From positions 62,001 through 126,000 of the forward strand of contig MBPM02000057.1 of the NCBI GenBank assembly GCA_001695595.3: a stretch of 64,000 bases of DNA, in the 5' to 3' direction. Positions 34,287 through 47,453 of this stretch are shown here, in pieces. Every line of letters begins with the position of its first letter. The first letter of the stretch is position 1. The translations under genes and the position numbers were made by a program. Origin of the DNA: Plasmopara viticola. Taxonomy: Eukaryota; Oomycota; Peronosporomycetes; Peronosporales; Peronosporaceae. The notes below the pieces were generated by a model, which saw only the letters and a program-made list of their open reading frames with translations, searched no databases and was not told where the DNA came from.

Positions 34287-35444
34287 TTTTCGGAAAAGGT
34301 TGGGGTGACGCCCTCCTTCCAAGCGCGGGGGCTTAATGCTCGCGCGCTTCGGGCAGGTGCTCTCGGGCATCAGCAGGTCTCTAACGAGTCTCACCCTCGA
34401 CGCGACGGTCTCCAGCACCAGGCCAAACCCCCTTCCACGCCCTTAACCGCGCCAACCGCATCCGGATTGGCTCCTTTAATGTGAATTCTCTAGGTTCGAA
34501 GCGCAAGAAGCACGAAACACTCCCCGAAGATCTCCGGCGCTACCGCGTCGATATCCTTGGCCTCCGAGACACCAAGATCTACGATAGAGGTGAGCACCGC
34601 ATTGATGACTTCCTTCTAACCTTGAAAAAAAAAAAGAAAAAAAAAGCCAAGACCGAAGTCACCGAAATCCGCCGCCACTGCAACCCGTCGGGCGCCACTC
34701 GACACGCCCGATTCCGAGAAGAAACCTGGCACCACACTAAGAAGCTCGGAACACTCCTCGGCGGTATTAAAGATCTATCCCGACGCAAGTCCCTGGCCAC
34801 CCTCGCGCTCCACCGCCTCTGGTCCGTCTGGCTCCGCCCCACGTTCATCACACCCAAGACACGCATTCGATTGTACAACACCTACGTTCTACCGATTCTA
34901 CTGTACAACTGGGCTCTTACCAAGTCAGAGCTCCACGGCCTCGAGAGTTTCCATTGCCGCCAGCTTCGCTACGCTCGTGGCTATCGCTACCCCCGACCCA
35001 TTTCGAATGCAAGACTCTACGACCTCTGTGATGAGCGGCCGCTGAGACTACGACTGACACAAGCTCGCTGGCGCCTGTTTGGCCATGTACTTCGCCGCTA
35101 TCCCGACATTCCAGCTAACCTCCAGATGCGTGCCTACTTCTTCTCCACCGCAGCAAAATGGCGCGGACGTCCCCGCACCACGCTCCCCTCGACACTCGAC
35201 CACAACCTTGTTTCCCGTGGCTCCGGCTTTCGACTCCGGATAGCACAAGACCTCGAAGTGGTACGTACCCTTGCACAAGACCGAAAGAAATGGAAGACCC
35301 ATACGACCTCGGTGCTGGATGCACTGCCCGCCGAACGAGACTCGACGTATGCGGACACCACTCTATGCCGTGGACTAGCCAGACTGAGCCTAGCACGTGC
35401 ATACCTTGGCAACGCGATAACGTAATACATTACATTACATTACA
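34287..35444 (+). mobile_element. Internally deleted non-LTR retroelement, 1.16 kb, copy B (open frame intact)
   Basis: Flanked by 11-bp duplications and closely similar to copy A along its whole length. The frame runs open at least from 34481 to 35425 (about 314 residues). The piece begins RIRIGSFNVNSLG and VDILGLRDTKIYD, as in the start of an APE endonuclease. A Lys-run encoded by an A-tract follows. The rest is a reverse transcriptase C-terminus (TRIRLYNTYVLPILLYNW, LTQARWRLFGHVLRR, KWRGRPRTTLPS). The endonuclease active site and the reverse transcriptase core are absent, so mobilisation would need proteins from a full-length relative. The tail is four ACATT-type repeats. Few differences from copy A suggest recent activity. 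Confidence 0.92.
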
Positions 35445-35455
35445 TTGCGTCTGCT

Positions 35456-38400
35456 CATTTATAAAGAAAGGACCATGACAACGCATGTATCGATCAAGTA
35501 AAGTTTTAGTACATCAATGCCATTATAACAAAATATACTAATCTTCACCTTTCGTACAAGCTCTGCAAACAGCAAAAGTCTAGGCGCGTTTAACAAAAGT
35601 ACCTCGCTATATATGCACCGCGTCTCTCGGAGGAGAAAAGCTTCGCAATATTACCCTTCACTGAAGAGAAGCTGCTTCTCGCCCTCACCTCTTGCTGGCT
35701 CTTCCCCAGCATACATACATTCATAATATATATTTACATACAGAAAATGGCTTTCCTTCGTCGTAAGGCCAGTCGCACAAAGTGCACAGCCTTATTCTCT
35801 TCACCTTATATCCTGTATGGCGGCTCATATGGCCTCCTTTACTCGCCTTGAAAACATTGTTGAGCGCTCGGTAACGGTGCTGAAAGTAAGTACTTTTCCA
35901 AGACTAAAAGCTTTGAGGCGCGTGATTACTCATGAGACCTAAAACGTTGGACAACCAATTGTATATCAACATATGCCTGTACAGGACCGTATAAGCTTCA
36001 TAAATTTCGATCTTGAAAGCAGAAGATTTTTTATCTTGTAGTGATTTATATCTTGAGGTCGACCGTGGCAATCAGGTTGCAGATTCTTCAAGGCTTCGCT
36101 TCCACATTCGCCAACAAACTCCTTCTTCAACTCAAAGGGATGCGGTCGTATCACTTTTCTTGATAAGCCTATTTTTTCGCTCGCCAGACAATTGTTTGCG
36201 TTAGTAAACTTGGTTGAAGACAGAGGTCTCGGAAGATTTGGTTTGCCTCTTACCCACAAAGAAGCTGAAATTAGCATTGTCGGAAGAATGACATATCCTG
36301 GAAAGTTTTTTTTCGTATTAATTTGGTATTTGTGCGCACAAGTCTGCGACAGCACATGAACTAAATACCGATCGTGTAACGTCAATAAGAAAAAAGAGAG
36401 TTGTTCAGCTGCGACTTCGAGACCATCCTGATGCTAACCCATTAGAAAGACGAGGCTTCCCCATGTTTTTGTCGAGATTCAATCGAGCCATATATTTGTG
36501 CAACTCGAAACGCGCGATGTCAAAGAGGATCTACGCCAGAATAATATATCACGAGAAATTCCTCGATATTAAATGCGTCCAGCAGTTTTGTGTAAGTCAC
36601 CGCTTGAGTCAATCGATTGCGATGAATAATCGTCACTGCGATACGAGCACCATCGATCGCAAGGAATGAATTGCATAAGAATATGATTGCAAAAGACAAA
36701 GTGGCGGCATATGAGCTGCGTCTATTAAACTACGGGGATATTTAATCAAATTTTGAGCAGTACGATGACTGTCTCCGGTGTGCGGGGCCCTAGAGTCGCT
36801 GTCTCACTCACCCGACAGGCTTGCCAATAGCAGCGCTTGATGTAGATGCTGCTGAGTCATCGGTTATCAGATTAAAATGATAGTTTTGCTTTGCCTGACC
36901 TATACCGTCGGATGCAGCCGGTTGTGTTGCATGTCTTATGGCATTTAATACCTCATGAGCCTTAAATTGTGTGTCCCGCATTTTTCACGCCAAGACGGTC
37001 TTGTGCCAATATTTAGTGTCATGTGTCGACAGTGAATTCATTCACCTGACCTGAATCTTGCAGTGCTTTGTGGATTGCAGAACCTCGCGTACGAAATGAT
37101 GAACCGGTAGACGAAGCAGCAAAAAACTCCAACTGAGCTTCTGTGTCACTTCTCGCGCCTTTTCTGCAGTGCTTAGGAGGCCTAAAGCAAATGATCGTAC
37201 GATTAGTTTGCTCCGCAATGAAGATCCTCAGCTCGCGAAGAAAAAGTGATCGTTTTTATTGTTTGTGAGTGCGTCACGACACCAAAGATTTTTTTGTGTG
37301 GTGGTGAGCTCGTGCACGGTGATAAAATTGTTAGCATTAAGAATGTCGGGTAATGAAAGCTTTTTCGATTCACCATTTTAAAGTATATCCTTCTTGCAAC
37401 ATTGAGATGACTCTCTACTGATTAAATTAGGTTACAGGTGCCGACTTTTGATGATAGAGAAGAAGCTCAGACTCGTCAGCGCAATGACGAACTGCTCTTG
37501 AAGCGCTCCAAACTCGTGTTGACAATCAAGGCAAATAGTATAGTGTCTTGTACAATATGCATCTCTGTTTCATTTAGGACCAAATTACTTGGCAAAGGAG
37601 ATGATGACCAGATGTCGACTTTATCTAGCTGAAGAGAGGGTTACTGGCAAGGACAAGAACACCGTAGTCCAAAAACGACTCGCATCTATTTGTATACTTA
37701 AGCCTAAATTTACTATTCATTTACTGAGATTATTTTGATGTTTGAAATACAAAACCATACTAAAGCCTCTCCTGAAGTCAGAGCAAATCGGGTTCCTACG
37801 TATAGGCGTTAAAATTGTGTAGCAATGATTGGCATATCTAACTCGATAATTATGGATTGATTGCTGATCTGACGGATAGGTTACGAAGGTAGGTGGATTG
37901 AAAGCTAGCAAATGGCTAGCTCGTCATATGAAGACATGCTATCATATGTGGTTGTAGAAGTAATATTGCCGCAAAAAAAGCTTGATAAAAGCATTTGTGA
38001 AGCATCAGTTCGGTCAGCACAACCGTACTTCATGCTTTAGACTACGTCAGATGAGAAAAGCGCGATAATGTGTGTGTGCAAGACGTGGGTGAAAATGCTA
38101 TCAGTACTAATGAGTCTATTTGTTAAAAATTTATGGTTAGAAGGGAACAAGTATTTGCATGTACAACATATGCAAAAAGGAGTCCCTCGGCGAGGAAAGT
38201 ATTCGCATTTCACACATATATACATGCTTTGTTTATATTTACAACATACATGGGATACTCACGAGCTGTGCATATTTTGTGCGATATCGTTCTATGAATG
38301 CGACCGACACAAATACTTAGCCCTGATTCGTATTTTAATGCTGTTCACCACGTCACATTCATTCACGTGATGACTTCGTGAGACACATCAAAGTTGCAAG

Positions 38401-39100
38401 TGCATGAATTTATACCTACGGGTATATATAACGATTAATGTAGGTGCTTTGGGGCTGTCTGAACAGAGCAATAAGGCAACGACTTACCCATTTCTAGAGC
38501 TCGAGTACTAGTGAGACATTTTCATGATCCTGCAGGATAGTTGCGCTAATGTCCTAAAGCAAGAAATTACTTAAGCGTCCCAGATTGCGTGCAGGCATGC
38601 ATATAAGCTCAAAGCCTCAACGGCGTGTTCAATACGAGCCGTAGACAAGCATTGGCTATTGCGAAAATATAAAGCTATATTGCGACAGCAATAATTAAAA
38701 GCTAGACGGTTTGACAACATATAGGTGTGATACACGTGTAGCTAAACGTACTGGCATTTGCAACCAGCTTGAAGTGATCAAAAAATAATTTGGTATGCTT
38801 ACTCAAATATGCACTCTTTTCACTTCCGTGAAAAAAAATATTTCATTGCAGCACCGCTTTGGTCAACGATTAAACGCAAAGCACAAATTGAAAACTATAA
38901 AGTTCTCTAAGTTTACATGACGTTGGTCATCGCATATTATATAGCAACCTGTACGAGCATGTTCTGCGGTAAGCATACTTCCTAAACGCAGTACATCGGA
39001 GCATAGCAGTAAACAAGCCTGAAAGTCAGGAAACACATACTTAACCATATTTTATAATGCACATAAAAGACCTGATCTTAAGCATGATAGTAAATACTGA
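35456..39100. other. Gene-free AT-rich region
   Basis: No domain or plausible exon chain seen. The largest frame, 35966-36385 on the minus strand, is a 139-residue unannotatable translation. A smaller plus-strand frame at 37438-37632 has a charged helix-like start but nothing recognisable. It appears to be degenerate sequence leading into the tandem array. Confidence 0.45.
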
Positions 39101-42100
39101 TTAGCCGGGTAGTGGAGTGATCTAGAACAGCGAGCAACACAGGGTGAAATTTGGTATAGAAATACCGCTCGCGAAGCGGGCGACACTTGGCTCGCAGTAG
39201 AGAGTCCATGGTGTGTAATATTCTGTTTAACGAATTTATTAAAGTAAAAAACAGCTTATTTAAGCTGGCTATAAGCGGCTACAATATGATTTCAGCTTTA
39301 CGCTACGTAGTAGGGTCTATTACAAAACTTGCCTTAGCCGAATCGGTACTTTGGATATACGTAGCACAAATTAGGCTTTCTAGTTGGACGATCGTATATC
39401 TTCCTGCACACCTCTTTTGTGCAAAGTGCTGCTAGACCCCGTCACACTTGCAACATGTAATGGGTGACGTCATTTGCTTTAAGCCCAAAAAAAAAGTTCT
39501 ATTACCACGCTTAGAGAAGAACAGATACCGCTGAACACTGCTCGTTAAAGTTGTCACTTGCTGTAGCGAGCCGTTACAAAAAGCCCAATTGCTGTAGTAA
39601 AAGCTAACTTTATGCCAAAAGGAGTCTTATAAAAATGGTAGCTCTTGGTGCACAACAGTCTCTCTATTGGGTTTATAACGGTTGGTTATTCCAATTACAC
39701 CGAAATCAATCTCAATAACAAAGTTGGGTGTAGTACACAGAATCACTGGTAGAAAATCTTCATACAATCAATTTGTCGTTAAAGTTCAATGAATTGCACA
39801 CGTTAGTTGCCTCAAGACGGGGGATGGTGTACGGTCGTTCAATCCAATACCTTACATTAAGCTTAGTCTTTGCGAAGTGATGTCAGACTGCGGTACACTA
39901 GCTGCACGTAACGGAGGACATAGCTAGTTTTAATCCGCGCAGATCAAGACGAATTATCACAACCCGTGGAACAGCACGCTATCCACTAAGCAGTGCTCGT
40001 AAACCACTTCACATGGTGTATTGAGCCGTTGCAAGAAGACGATCTTTAGTCGTTCACGATGACTTATCGTGAGAAAAAGCCTTGGGAGAATGCTGGCTTT
40101 TAGGACACGACAGTCACTCTATTGGTATTTATAACGACTTGATTCTTCAGGTTTTTCGAAGTATACAAAAATGCATACACTATCTGCCTCAATAAAAGAG
40201 TTGAACTTAGTGTAAACAAAACCAATAATCCAAACGTGTTTGCACCGGCTCATATATTGTGGTATATCACTGATACCGAAATCAATTTAGCTCCCACTTA
40301 AACTGTAAGTGTCGTGTGTCTATATACAAGACAAATGATTAGGTGATAATAGAATTGACATAGCATTACCTCGTTCAGTCTTCAAACTACAATATATTGC
40401 ATATGTTGATCTGCGTAAGTCCAAAATTCCAAACACTTGTTTGCTGCAAGATTTGTTTTACCTTCTGTCTAATCTTGATGCACATCATACCCCGATGACG
40501 TGATACGAGTGCGACACAATTTTACACTACCTTTGCACAGAAACGAACAGGGGACCTATCACTACGCATGGAGTAGCGCCTTAGTGCTCAAAAGTTACGG
40601 CACTTGCTGTAGAGGACCGACACACTAAGCTGCCCTTTTGTAGCAAAAGCTGACTTTACGTTAAAAGGAGCCTTAAAGAATGGAGTCTGGTGCACGGCAG
40701 GCACTCCGTGGGGGAAATGTTTTCAAAGTGGATATAGTCCTTGCCTAGTAGATAAAGTTGAGTGTAGTGCATTTACAATGTTGAGTATAGTATTCAGAAA
40801 TAGGATAAAAAGCAAAAAAAAAATGTACTGGTCAGACCTGTCTTCCAATTACAATATGTTGCAGACGTAAATTACTCAAATTAGGGGATGGCATACTTTC
40901 TATCATTTTGAGACCAAACATCTTCCTCCACACCTCCACTATGAAAGAAGATGAAAGACTGCGTAACACTTGCTGTATGTCATGAGTGACATGCATCATG
41001 GCAGGCAGAGCAAGAGTACTAGTACGGCGCATGGAGTAGCTTCGTTATTACTGAGCAGTTGATCGTAAGTCGCGGCACTTGTTGTGATACGACATAATTT
41101 TGGAGCAATAAGCTGATTTTCCAGCAGAACGAACGATGGAAGAACATTGGCCTCTGGTACACGACAGGCACTCTATCGGTATTTATTGTAGCCTGTATTT
41201 AGAGGTACTTCAATTGATACCGAAATGGATATAGCTTACGTGCAGATCCAAAATGAAAATCACTCGATGCAATGAATTGGGCTCAAGGTGCATTAAAGTA
41301 AACTCGTCAATTACTCAAAGACTAGGGTCTGAAAACGGTCGTTCATTCAAGATTTATTATTATTATGCATACCTCCTCGGTGGAGGACCTTTTTAGGCTG
41401 CGTCGCATTAACTTTGTGTCATGGTGGACTTAAAACCAGGCAGGACGGGGTCCTGTTACTACGCGTGGAGTAGCACCTCAATCACTGAGCAGCACTAGTA
41501 GTTTATGGCACTTGCTATAAAAAGACGTTACACGAAGCTTTCCATTAGCAGAAGCCTTGGATAATGGCAGATCCTGGTGCACGATAGATATCTTCGGTAT
41601 TTTCAATGATACCGGAATGGTTGTTTTCCCTGCTCAAACTTTAGAGTTGAGATACACATTCAGAAATAGGATAAAAGCCGGATAAACATTCTATCAAATA
41701 TATCGGCCATTAAACTGCATTTATTTGCCCACGTTAATGATTGATCGGGATGATAAATGGTCTTTTGCTTTGAGATTATATGTCTTTCTGCACACTTCTT
41801 TTTGCAAGTAAATACTAGATCGCGTCACTTTAGCTACATACCATAAGGGACACAATTAACATTGAGCCCGGGCTGAATGTATTGCACATACAAAAGCATC
41901 GATATGATGGGAATGTGATAAACATTGTATCAATTAGATATGTCTCCAAATGCAAAATATTGCACTCGTCCATTACCTGAAGACCAGGAATGGTATACGG
42001 TTGACCATTCCAGGATCTTATTCCCTCCTGCACATCTTCTCTGCGCAAGATACTTCTCAACCGTGTCGCGCTATATTTATGTCATGGGTGACATGGTCAG

Positions 42101-43200
42101 CATTATGGCCAGGTAGGATGGGGGCCCTCTCACCACGCGTGGAGTAGCACCTTAATCACTATATAGTGCTCGTACGTCACGACACTTGCTGTAAAGGATC
42201 TTTACACAAGGCCAACTTGTTGTAGTAAAATGTAACTTTCGGGTGGCAAGAGCCTTGGATAATGGTGGCTTCTGGTGCACGGCAGGCACCTTAGTAGTAT
42301 TAACAGCGGGTCGTAATTCGTATAATATCAAAATGGATACAGCCCCTGCCTATATCGCAGAATTGATGGTTGTGCAACTACGACATTGCAGGCGAGATAA
42401 ACATCGAATTAATTCGATTAGTCTTTAAACGGCAGCGAATTGTACACGTTAATTGCCTCAAGACCGAGGATGGTAAACAGTCGTTCATTTCAGTATCCTT
42501 TATCTTCTTGCACACTTCATATAAGCAAGGTAATGTTAGACTGCGTCACAATAACTGCTTGTCATGGGTGACATAGTTAGTATTACGCCGAGACAGAATA
42601 GGAAGCCTTGTATCACGCGTGGTTAACCACGTAAGATTTTGTATAGTGCTCGTAAAACACGGCACTTGCCCTAACGGCTGATGCACAGATCCGGTTTTTT
42701 GAATTAAGAGCTGACCTTCGCATTAATGAGCTTCGAAAGAACGATCGGTGGCTCACCTTTTCACAGCGATTGTTGCTGCTTTTTTTCTGGCCAAGACGTC
42801 AAAATCTCGGTATTTGTAACGGTTCGAATTTTGATTAAGAACGAAATGGGTAAGTTTCTCTTTGAATTACGGAGTTGAGAATTGTGTATATGCAGATTTA
42901 GAGATTGGTAAAATTGCAATGCATTGCACTCGACGATTACCACACATGCCTGATCCCGTCACACTTGCTGCACTCCATGGGTGACAATGCTAGCATTATG
43001 CCCAGTTGAACTGGGCAAGGCCCTGTTGCTGCGGTTTGAGTGGCACGTAAACCATTGAGCGGCGCTTGCTGAAACGGTTGTTACATTAAGGTGACTTTTG
43101 GTATGATAGCTGTCATTTTGTAAAAAAATCCTTGATAAGATGGTATCTATATTAATATCTCGGATTATGCATAGCATCAATTATGCTCTATCGGTATGTA
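39100..43200 (+). repeat. Degenerate tandem array, about 420-600-bp units (array 1)
   Basis: At least seven or eight diverged direct copies share the same ordered landmarks. One is CTTCCTGCACACCTCTT with a downstream GTCACACTTGCTGC and ATGGGTGACAT (about 39402, 40925, 41788, 42029, 42505). A second is CACGCGTGGAGTAGCACC (about 41460, 42135; weaker at 40560, 41025). The third is GGTGCACGGCAGGCAC with CGGTATTTATAAC (about 39645, 40100, 40690, 41150, 41570, 42265). A GATACCGAAATGGATATAG segment also recurs. Units differ by many substitutions and indels, so the array is old. No unit contains a long conserved frame. Confidence 0.8.
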
Positions 43201-43446
43201 CACCAGCTCGTTTAATTAAGTATTTTATTGATGCCGGAAAGGCATCACATTAAGTGCGATGCATATTCAAAATTGTTGGTAAGGATAATCACTTGTGTAA
43301 AAGTATGATCCCACGGTACATAGACGTCATCTACGGTAATTGCCGTCATATGTTAGAGCACGCTCGCAATTGGCTAAAGATCAAGAAAAGGCGGCAATAC
43401 ACGTGGAGCTTAAAGTTGATCAGTGGCCAATTACACGTCGTCCAAG

Positions 43447-44103
43447 ATGATACTGGAGGTCGCCCGCTTCGCTTTTTTGGCGCTCACGGATCTCGCCATG
43501 CTTCCGGCTCTTAGTGTAATGAAGAGGAATCGACGTCACTTTGAATTGTTCGTGGGAATTCTACATCTTTTAGTGGCCTTCACCTTTAACGCCGCCGAGG
43601 CGTTTGACACGGAATTATTTCTTAAGGAAGACGACTGGCACTTTATCTCGGACGTACTCACTGTGTCGTACTTCCTTTTACTCTGCGTGCACCTCATGGG
43701 ATACAAGGATGAGAATCACAACATTGTCTTGCGCTATGTGGCGTTTGCGTTTGCTTGGATCTTCAAGACCAAGGACAGATGGGATGATATGCTCTATCAG
43801 GCGTTGCTCGTAATCTGCTATATCATCGGTGTTGCCTACCGTCGACTTTTCACGCCCGTCACCGATATTTCCCCGTTGGAAAAGCAGAATGCAATGAGCG
43901 CCTTGAAGTGGCTGGCTGCATCATTCATTGCTCTAATCATCGTCCTAATATTTGAGGTAGATGAGAATCATCATGCACTGGGATTTGCCATGGGTTTGCT
44001 GCACATCTCTGGCGGTGCGTTTTTCTACTACGCGTGGCTATCTGTGCCCTGCATTGATTCAAAGAAGGATGACTCCATTCCTACACACAGCTCGTTCGTG
44101 TAG
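43447..44103 (+). CDS. Multi-pass membrane protein of unknown function
   Basis: 218 residues from the ATG at 43447; the frame extends upstream only to a GTG, which I did not choose. About six to seven hydrophobic helices are visible: FAFLALTDLAMLPALSV, FVGILHLLVAFTFNAAEA, VLTVSYFLLLCVHLMGY, YVAFAFAWIF, LLVICYIIGVAY, WLAASFIALIIVLIF and MGLLHISGGAFFYYAWL. Polar residues buried in or near helices (the His in GILHLL, DVLTVSYFLLLCVHLMG, and the late HALGFAMGLLHISGG) recall the CREST membrane hydrolase-like group (TMEM8, alkaline ceramidase), but the match is not strong enough to name it. There is no signal peptide and the C-terminus is polar (SKKDDSIPTHSSFV). Confidence 0.72.
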   Translation: MILEVARFAFLALTDLAMLPALSVMKRNRRHFELFVGILHLLVAFTFNAAEAFDTELFLKEDDWHFISDVLTVSYFLLLCVHLMGYKDENHNIVLRYVAFAFAWIFKTKDRWDDMLYQALLVICYIIGVAYRRLFTPVTDISPLEKQNAMSALKWLAASFIALIIVLIFEVDENHHALGFAMGLLHISGGAFFYYAWLSVPCIDSKKDDSIPTHSSFV

Positions 44104-45000
44104 AAGGTGTCTTTTACGGTAAAAGATGGTGCTGCATGAACATATTTTATTTTTGTTTGCCACTTTTACTGGGGCCGCTGAACAACACAATAAGGAATAG
44201 TCAAACGATCGATAACGATTCATATGAGTTGTGCAACCTCACCTGTTTGTAAGCGCACTAGAAACACGTAGCGTAGAAGAGCGACATAAAGAGCAACGTC
44301 AGGAAGAGGTATTGCACGCTCGCCGATAGTCAAAGTCTTGCTCAGGGAACTAAATTTAACGCAATGCGTGCGTTTTGTATACGTGCAGCAGGTTAAAAAG
44401 CAAATTCTTTCTTGCAAAAGCTCGTTGGACATCTTCATTCGTATATATAGCTGCATTGTGTACTTATCTTGCTACCCATTGTCTTTACGATCACTCTTCC
44501 TATAAATGGTCTAACCGTCAGTACAGCAATTTTATGAAAACGAAAACACGTCAAAGACTAGACGAATGCTGTGTTTCGTCGAAACAATACCGTGACAAAA
44601 TGAGAAGCATGTTATTGCAAATAAAATTTGCATATGCGGAACCGATCAATTTGACAAATCAAATTTTGCACTTTTGTCATCGCAATGTTTTCAAAGGTTA
44701 AGGCTTCGGATCACTAGTGCGCGGGATGGCTATTCATTCAACCCATTTTGGCCCTTATTATACTATATCCACCCAACTGATATTTAGATCCGAGTCGGTC
44801 GGTGCACTTTTTCCTACCTCAGACTACATGCAATTTCCTCGCTAAAGGGTTGACACGATCGGCAGTTGCATTAAGTGTCTTAAATAATCATTTTGCCTAC
44901 ACTTTGCGTCGCTCTTCCAATGATTTAGCCAGTGTGGCGGATACTGCGGGATAGTCTACAAAAAAAAGCAATTCGCCGTCCTACACAAAAAACTAATAAT
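44104..45000. other. Spacer between membrane protein and B-box gene
   Basis: Holds the 3' flanks of two convergent genes. Frames at 44220-44456 (minus) and 44375-44701 (plus) overlap each other and carry no recognisable domain, so I do not call a gene. Confidence 0.5.
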
Positions 45001-47453
45001 TTACGGCCGTTGTTGCTGCTGACGCTGCATGTTTACAGTCCGCTGGAAAACTTGCTTTAAGTCTTCACGGATTTTTACACTAAATTGCACGATTCGCACA
45101 ATCTCAACCTCACGAGCTTTTTTAAGTTTCTTGATTTTCGTCTCAAGCATACGAATTTGAGCGCTAGTCGTTCGAATGAGCGAACTTTCGTGACTAGTGC
45201 TTAAAGCATGAGATTGACTAAGCGAATCGCTCAAATAATGATTGAGTTCAATAAGCTTCGTCTTGTGCTGATTAATTTCGTTCGAGATCTGTAAGCACTT
45301 GCGATGACTAATCATGGGCACCTGTGGCACATCGCCAAGTTCCGTCATTCGTAAGAGACGCACAGAATTCATGATGTCACTCGACTGGACGATCATCGCG
45401 ATTAATAGCTTATCGCGTCGCAACCTAGCAGCTTCCATAATGGGCTGGAGCTTGCTCAACAACGCCATGATGGGCGCTGCCGTGTAGGGTCCTTGACACG
45501 TTGCAACTGCTATCTGTCTAGTCAATTGGTCGCTTTGCAGCTCCATGTTTGTCACGTTCTGGTTCACTTCATGATACCGGTCCACCAACGAGTCAACTAG
45601 CGCATTTTCTGCGAAAAAGGCACCGCCAAGGGGTAAATAGTTCTTAGAATTGGATGTGCTGGCCATATCTGCGACAATGGCAGGCGAAGTCGGCCACACA
45701 CCATTCGTAGTGCCCTCAGCGATCGCCGTAAAGGCTGATGGGACTTGCACCACTTCGTTGCTCACCGTTCTAGTCGCAAAGGGGGTGGTGCTAATACCGT
45801 TTTCCACCGATGATACAGTCGTACATTGCGGCGCGCTGTTATTCCAGTAGGTATAATTGCCTGCGTTATTGTTGAATGTGTTTGTTTCCTTCAAGGTAGG
45901 TGTACAATCTCCAGAGCCCGTCGATATTGCTTCGGGTAATGATGGTACGGGTGTTTCAATCAGCTCCTGTGAAAACGGCATGGGTTCTACGATTGATGGT
46001 TGCGCTACTGGACCTTGTGGAAGAGAAAAAGTCGACGAAGTTTGTCGTGGAGTCTGAAGCGCAGGAGCAGTACGACAAGAAAATAACCTCTCAGTCATTA
46101 TATCTCTCGCTTGTGTTGGTTGATCCAACGCAAAGTCATTGCTGCCAAACTGTTGTCTAGTAGTTTTGTCAGCATGCAACACGTTGAACCGACAATTAGT
46201 GCTTTCCACTTCATTTTCGTCCGCTTCATCGTCATCAATCACAATCACTTCAACATCGCGCTTTCGCTTTTCGCCGGCATTGTTGACATGCCTGCCATTT
46301 GTCGCTCTGGCAGGGTGTTTCTGAGCTGCAAGCATTCGAAATACCACATTTTGAAAATTCGTAGACCAGTGGGACTTGGCAACACAAGGACCAGGTGCGT
46401 CTATGATTAATGTGAAAACGATGTCAGTGATCTACAACTTTATCTTTCAGCACAAGCAGACGAACCTTCTGTAGCCAGATTGCGATGTCCTTTTGTCCTG
46501 TTGACGCTATGAATCTGATCAAAACACTGGCTACAAAACTGCAAGTCGCACTCTGCACACCAATAAGCAATTCGTTCTAGTTGACATTGCCGGCAAACTG
46601 TAGCGACACACATAAACCAGCAGAAAAAATAATGCAACTGTTTCCAATTTATGCCACGAGCAAAACATACTTGAAGCAGAAAGGTGACGGTGTGTTCGCA
46701 AGCTTTCCGACGAATGAGTCAGCTTCCAGCATGTCGAGCACAGCGCTTGATCTTTCAAATAGCATCCTTCGTGGTTGCACGTAATCTCTGCTTTTATATC
46801 GACGTCACCTCGCTTGCACATCTTACATCGTGGTAGCATCAACTCTGCGGAACAAAGATATAAGTTTACGCTATTTTGTTCTCCACCCAATATGTTAAAA
46901 GACGCTTACGTCGAATCTGCTCTCGGTCCTGTGTCTTGAAATTCTGCAGCACCGCCGGCAAAATATCGAACCAGCTTTTCATCTTTTTCCGCCCATTTTG
47001 TCCTACCTCTTCACTAACTAGTTGCGACTGTTGACCTGTAATTTGACAATTTTCAATTTGCGTCGAATGAACAGCTGCCGTCACGCTATTTTGTTCTCTT
47101 GGGCCAGTCTTTTGGACACTATTTGCGCTTTTCTCGTTTATTGTAGGGGTCACAACTCCTCCGCTTGCCAAGTTTTCCGTTTCTGGAGTCGTCAGTAGGT
47201 CGCTATAATTTGCAATTCGTTGCTCGTCCTGTTGTGCTGGAGTAAAGCTTGTGAATGACCCGCGGAGCACCGTACCCGTCGACTTGGCTAGTGTCGCTTG
47301 CGTACCCTGTGTAGAGTCCATCAAGGGCGTTGCTATGAGCTCGAGTGCTTCTGTTGAAGGACCTTTGTCTACTACCTCCATTAATGGAGGAGACACTGGT
47401 CGCATGGCTCCAGATGCCCCGGCATCAACCGAAACCGGGGCTTGTCCGTCCAT
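45001..47453 (-). CDS. Tandem B-box zinc-finger protein with a SUMO-interaction-like motif
   Basis: Minus-strand exons 47453-46910, 46844-46671, 46597-46466 and 46400-45001 give 749 residues. The first zinc module starts CKMCKRGDVDIKA at residue 188 and continues CSTCWKLTH with RTHRH. The second is CRQCQLERIAYWCAECD (from 241) followed by FCSQCFDQIH and GHRNL; both have the Cys/His spacing of B-boxes. The sequence VEVIVIDDDEADENEVE (about 333-349) after a basic KRKR is a textbook SUMO-interaction motif (hydrophobic core followed by acids). Residues about 560-745 are helical with a basic coiled coil and a Gln-rich end. No RING precedes the B-boxes, so it is not a standard TRIM protein. A nuclear scaffold or transcription role is inferred. 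The third donor (GTTCGT) is weaker than the others. Confidence 0.78.

Noticed and set aside
35966..36385. 139-residue minus-strand frame
   Set aside because: No recognisable motif, no neighbouring exon and AT-rich composition like the surroundings.
44375..44701. 108-residue plus-strand frame after the membrane protein
   Set aside because: It overlaps a minus-strand frame, lacks any domain and looks like 3' flanking sequence.
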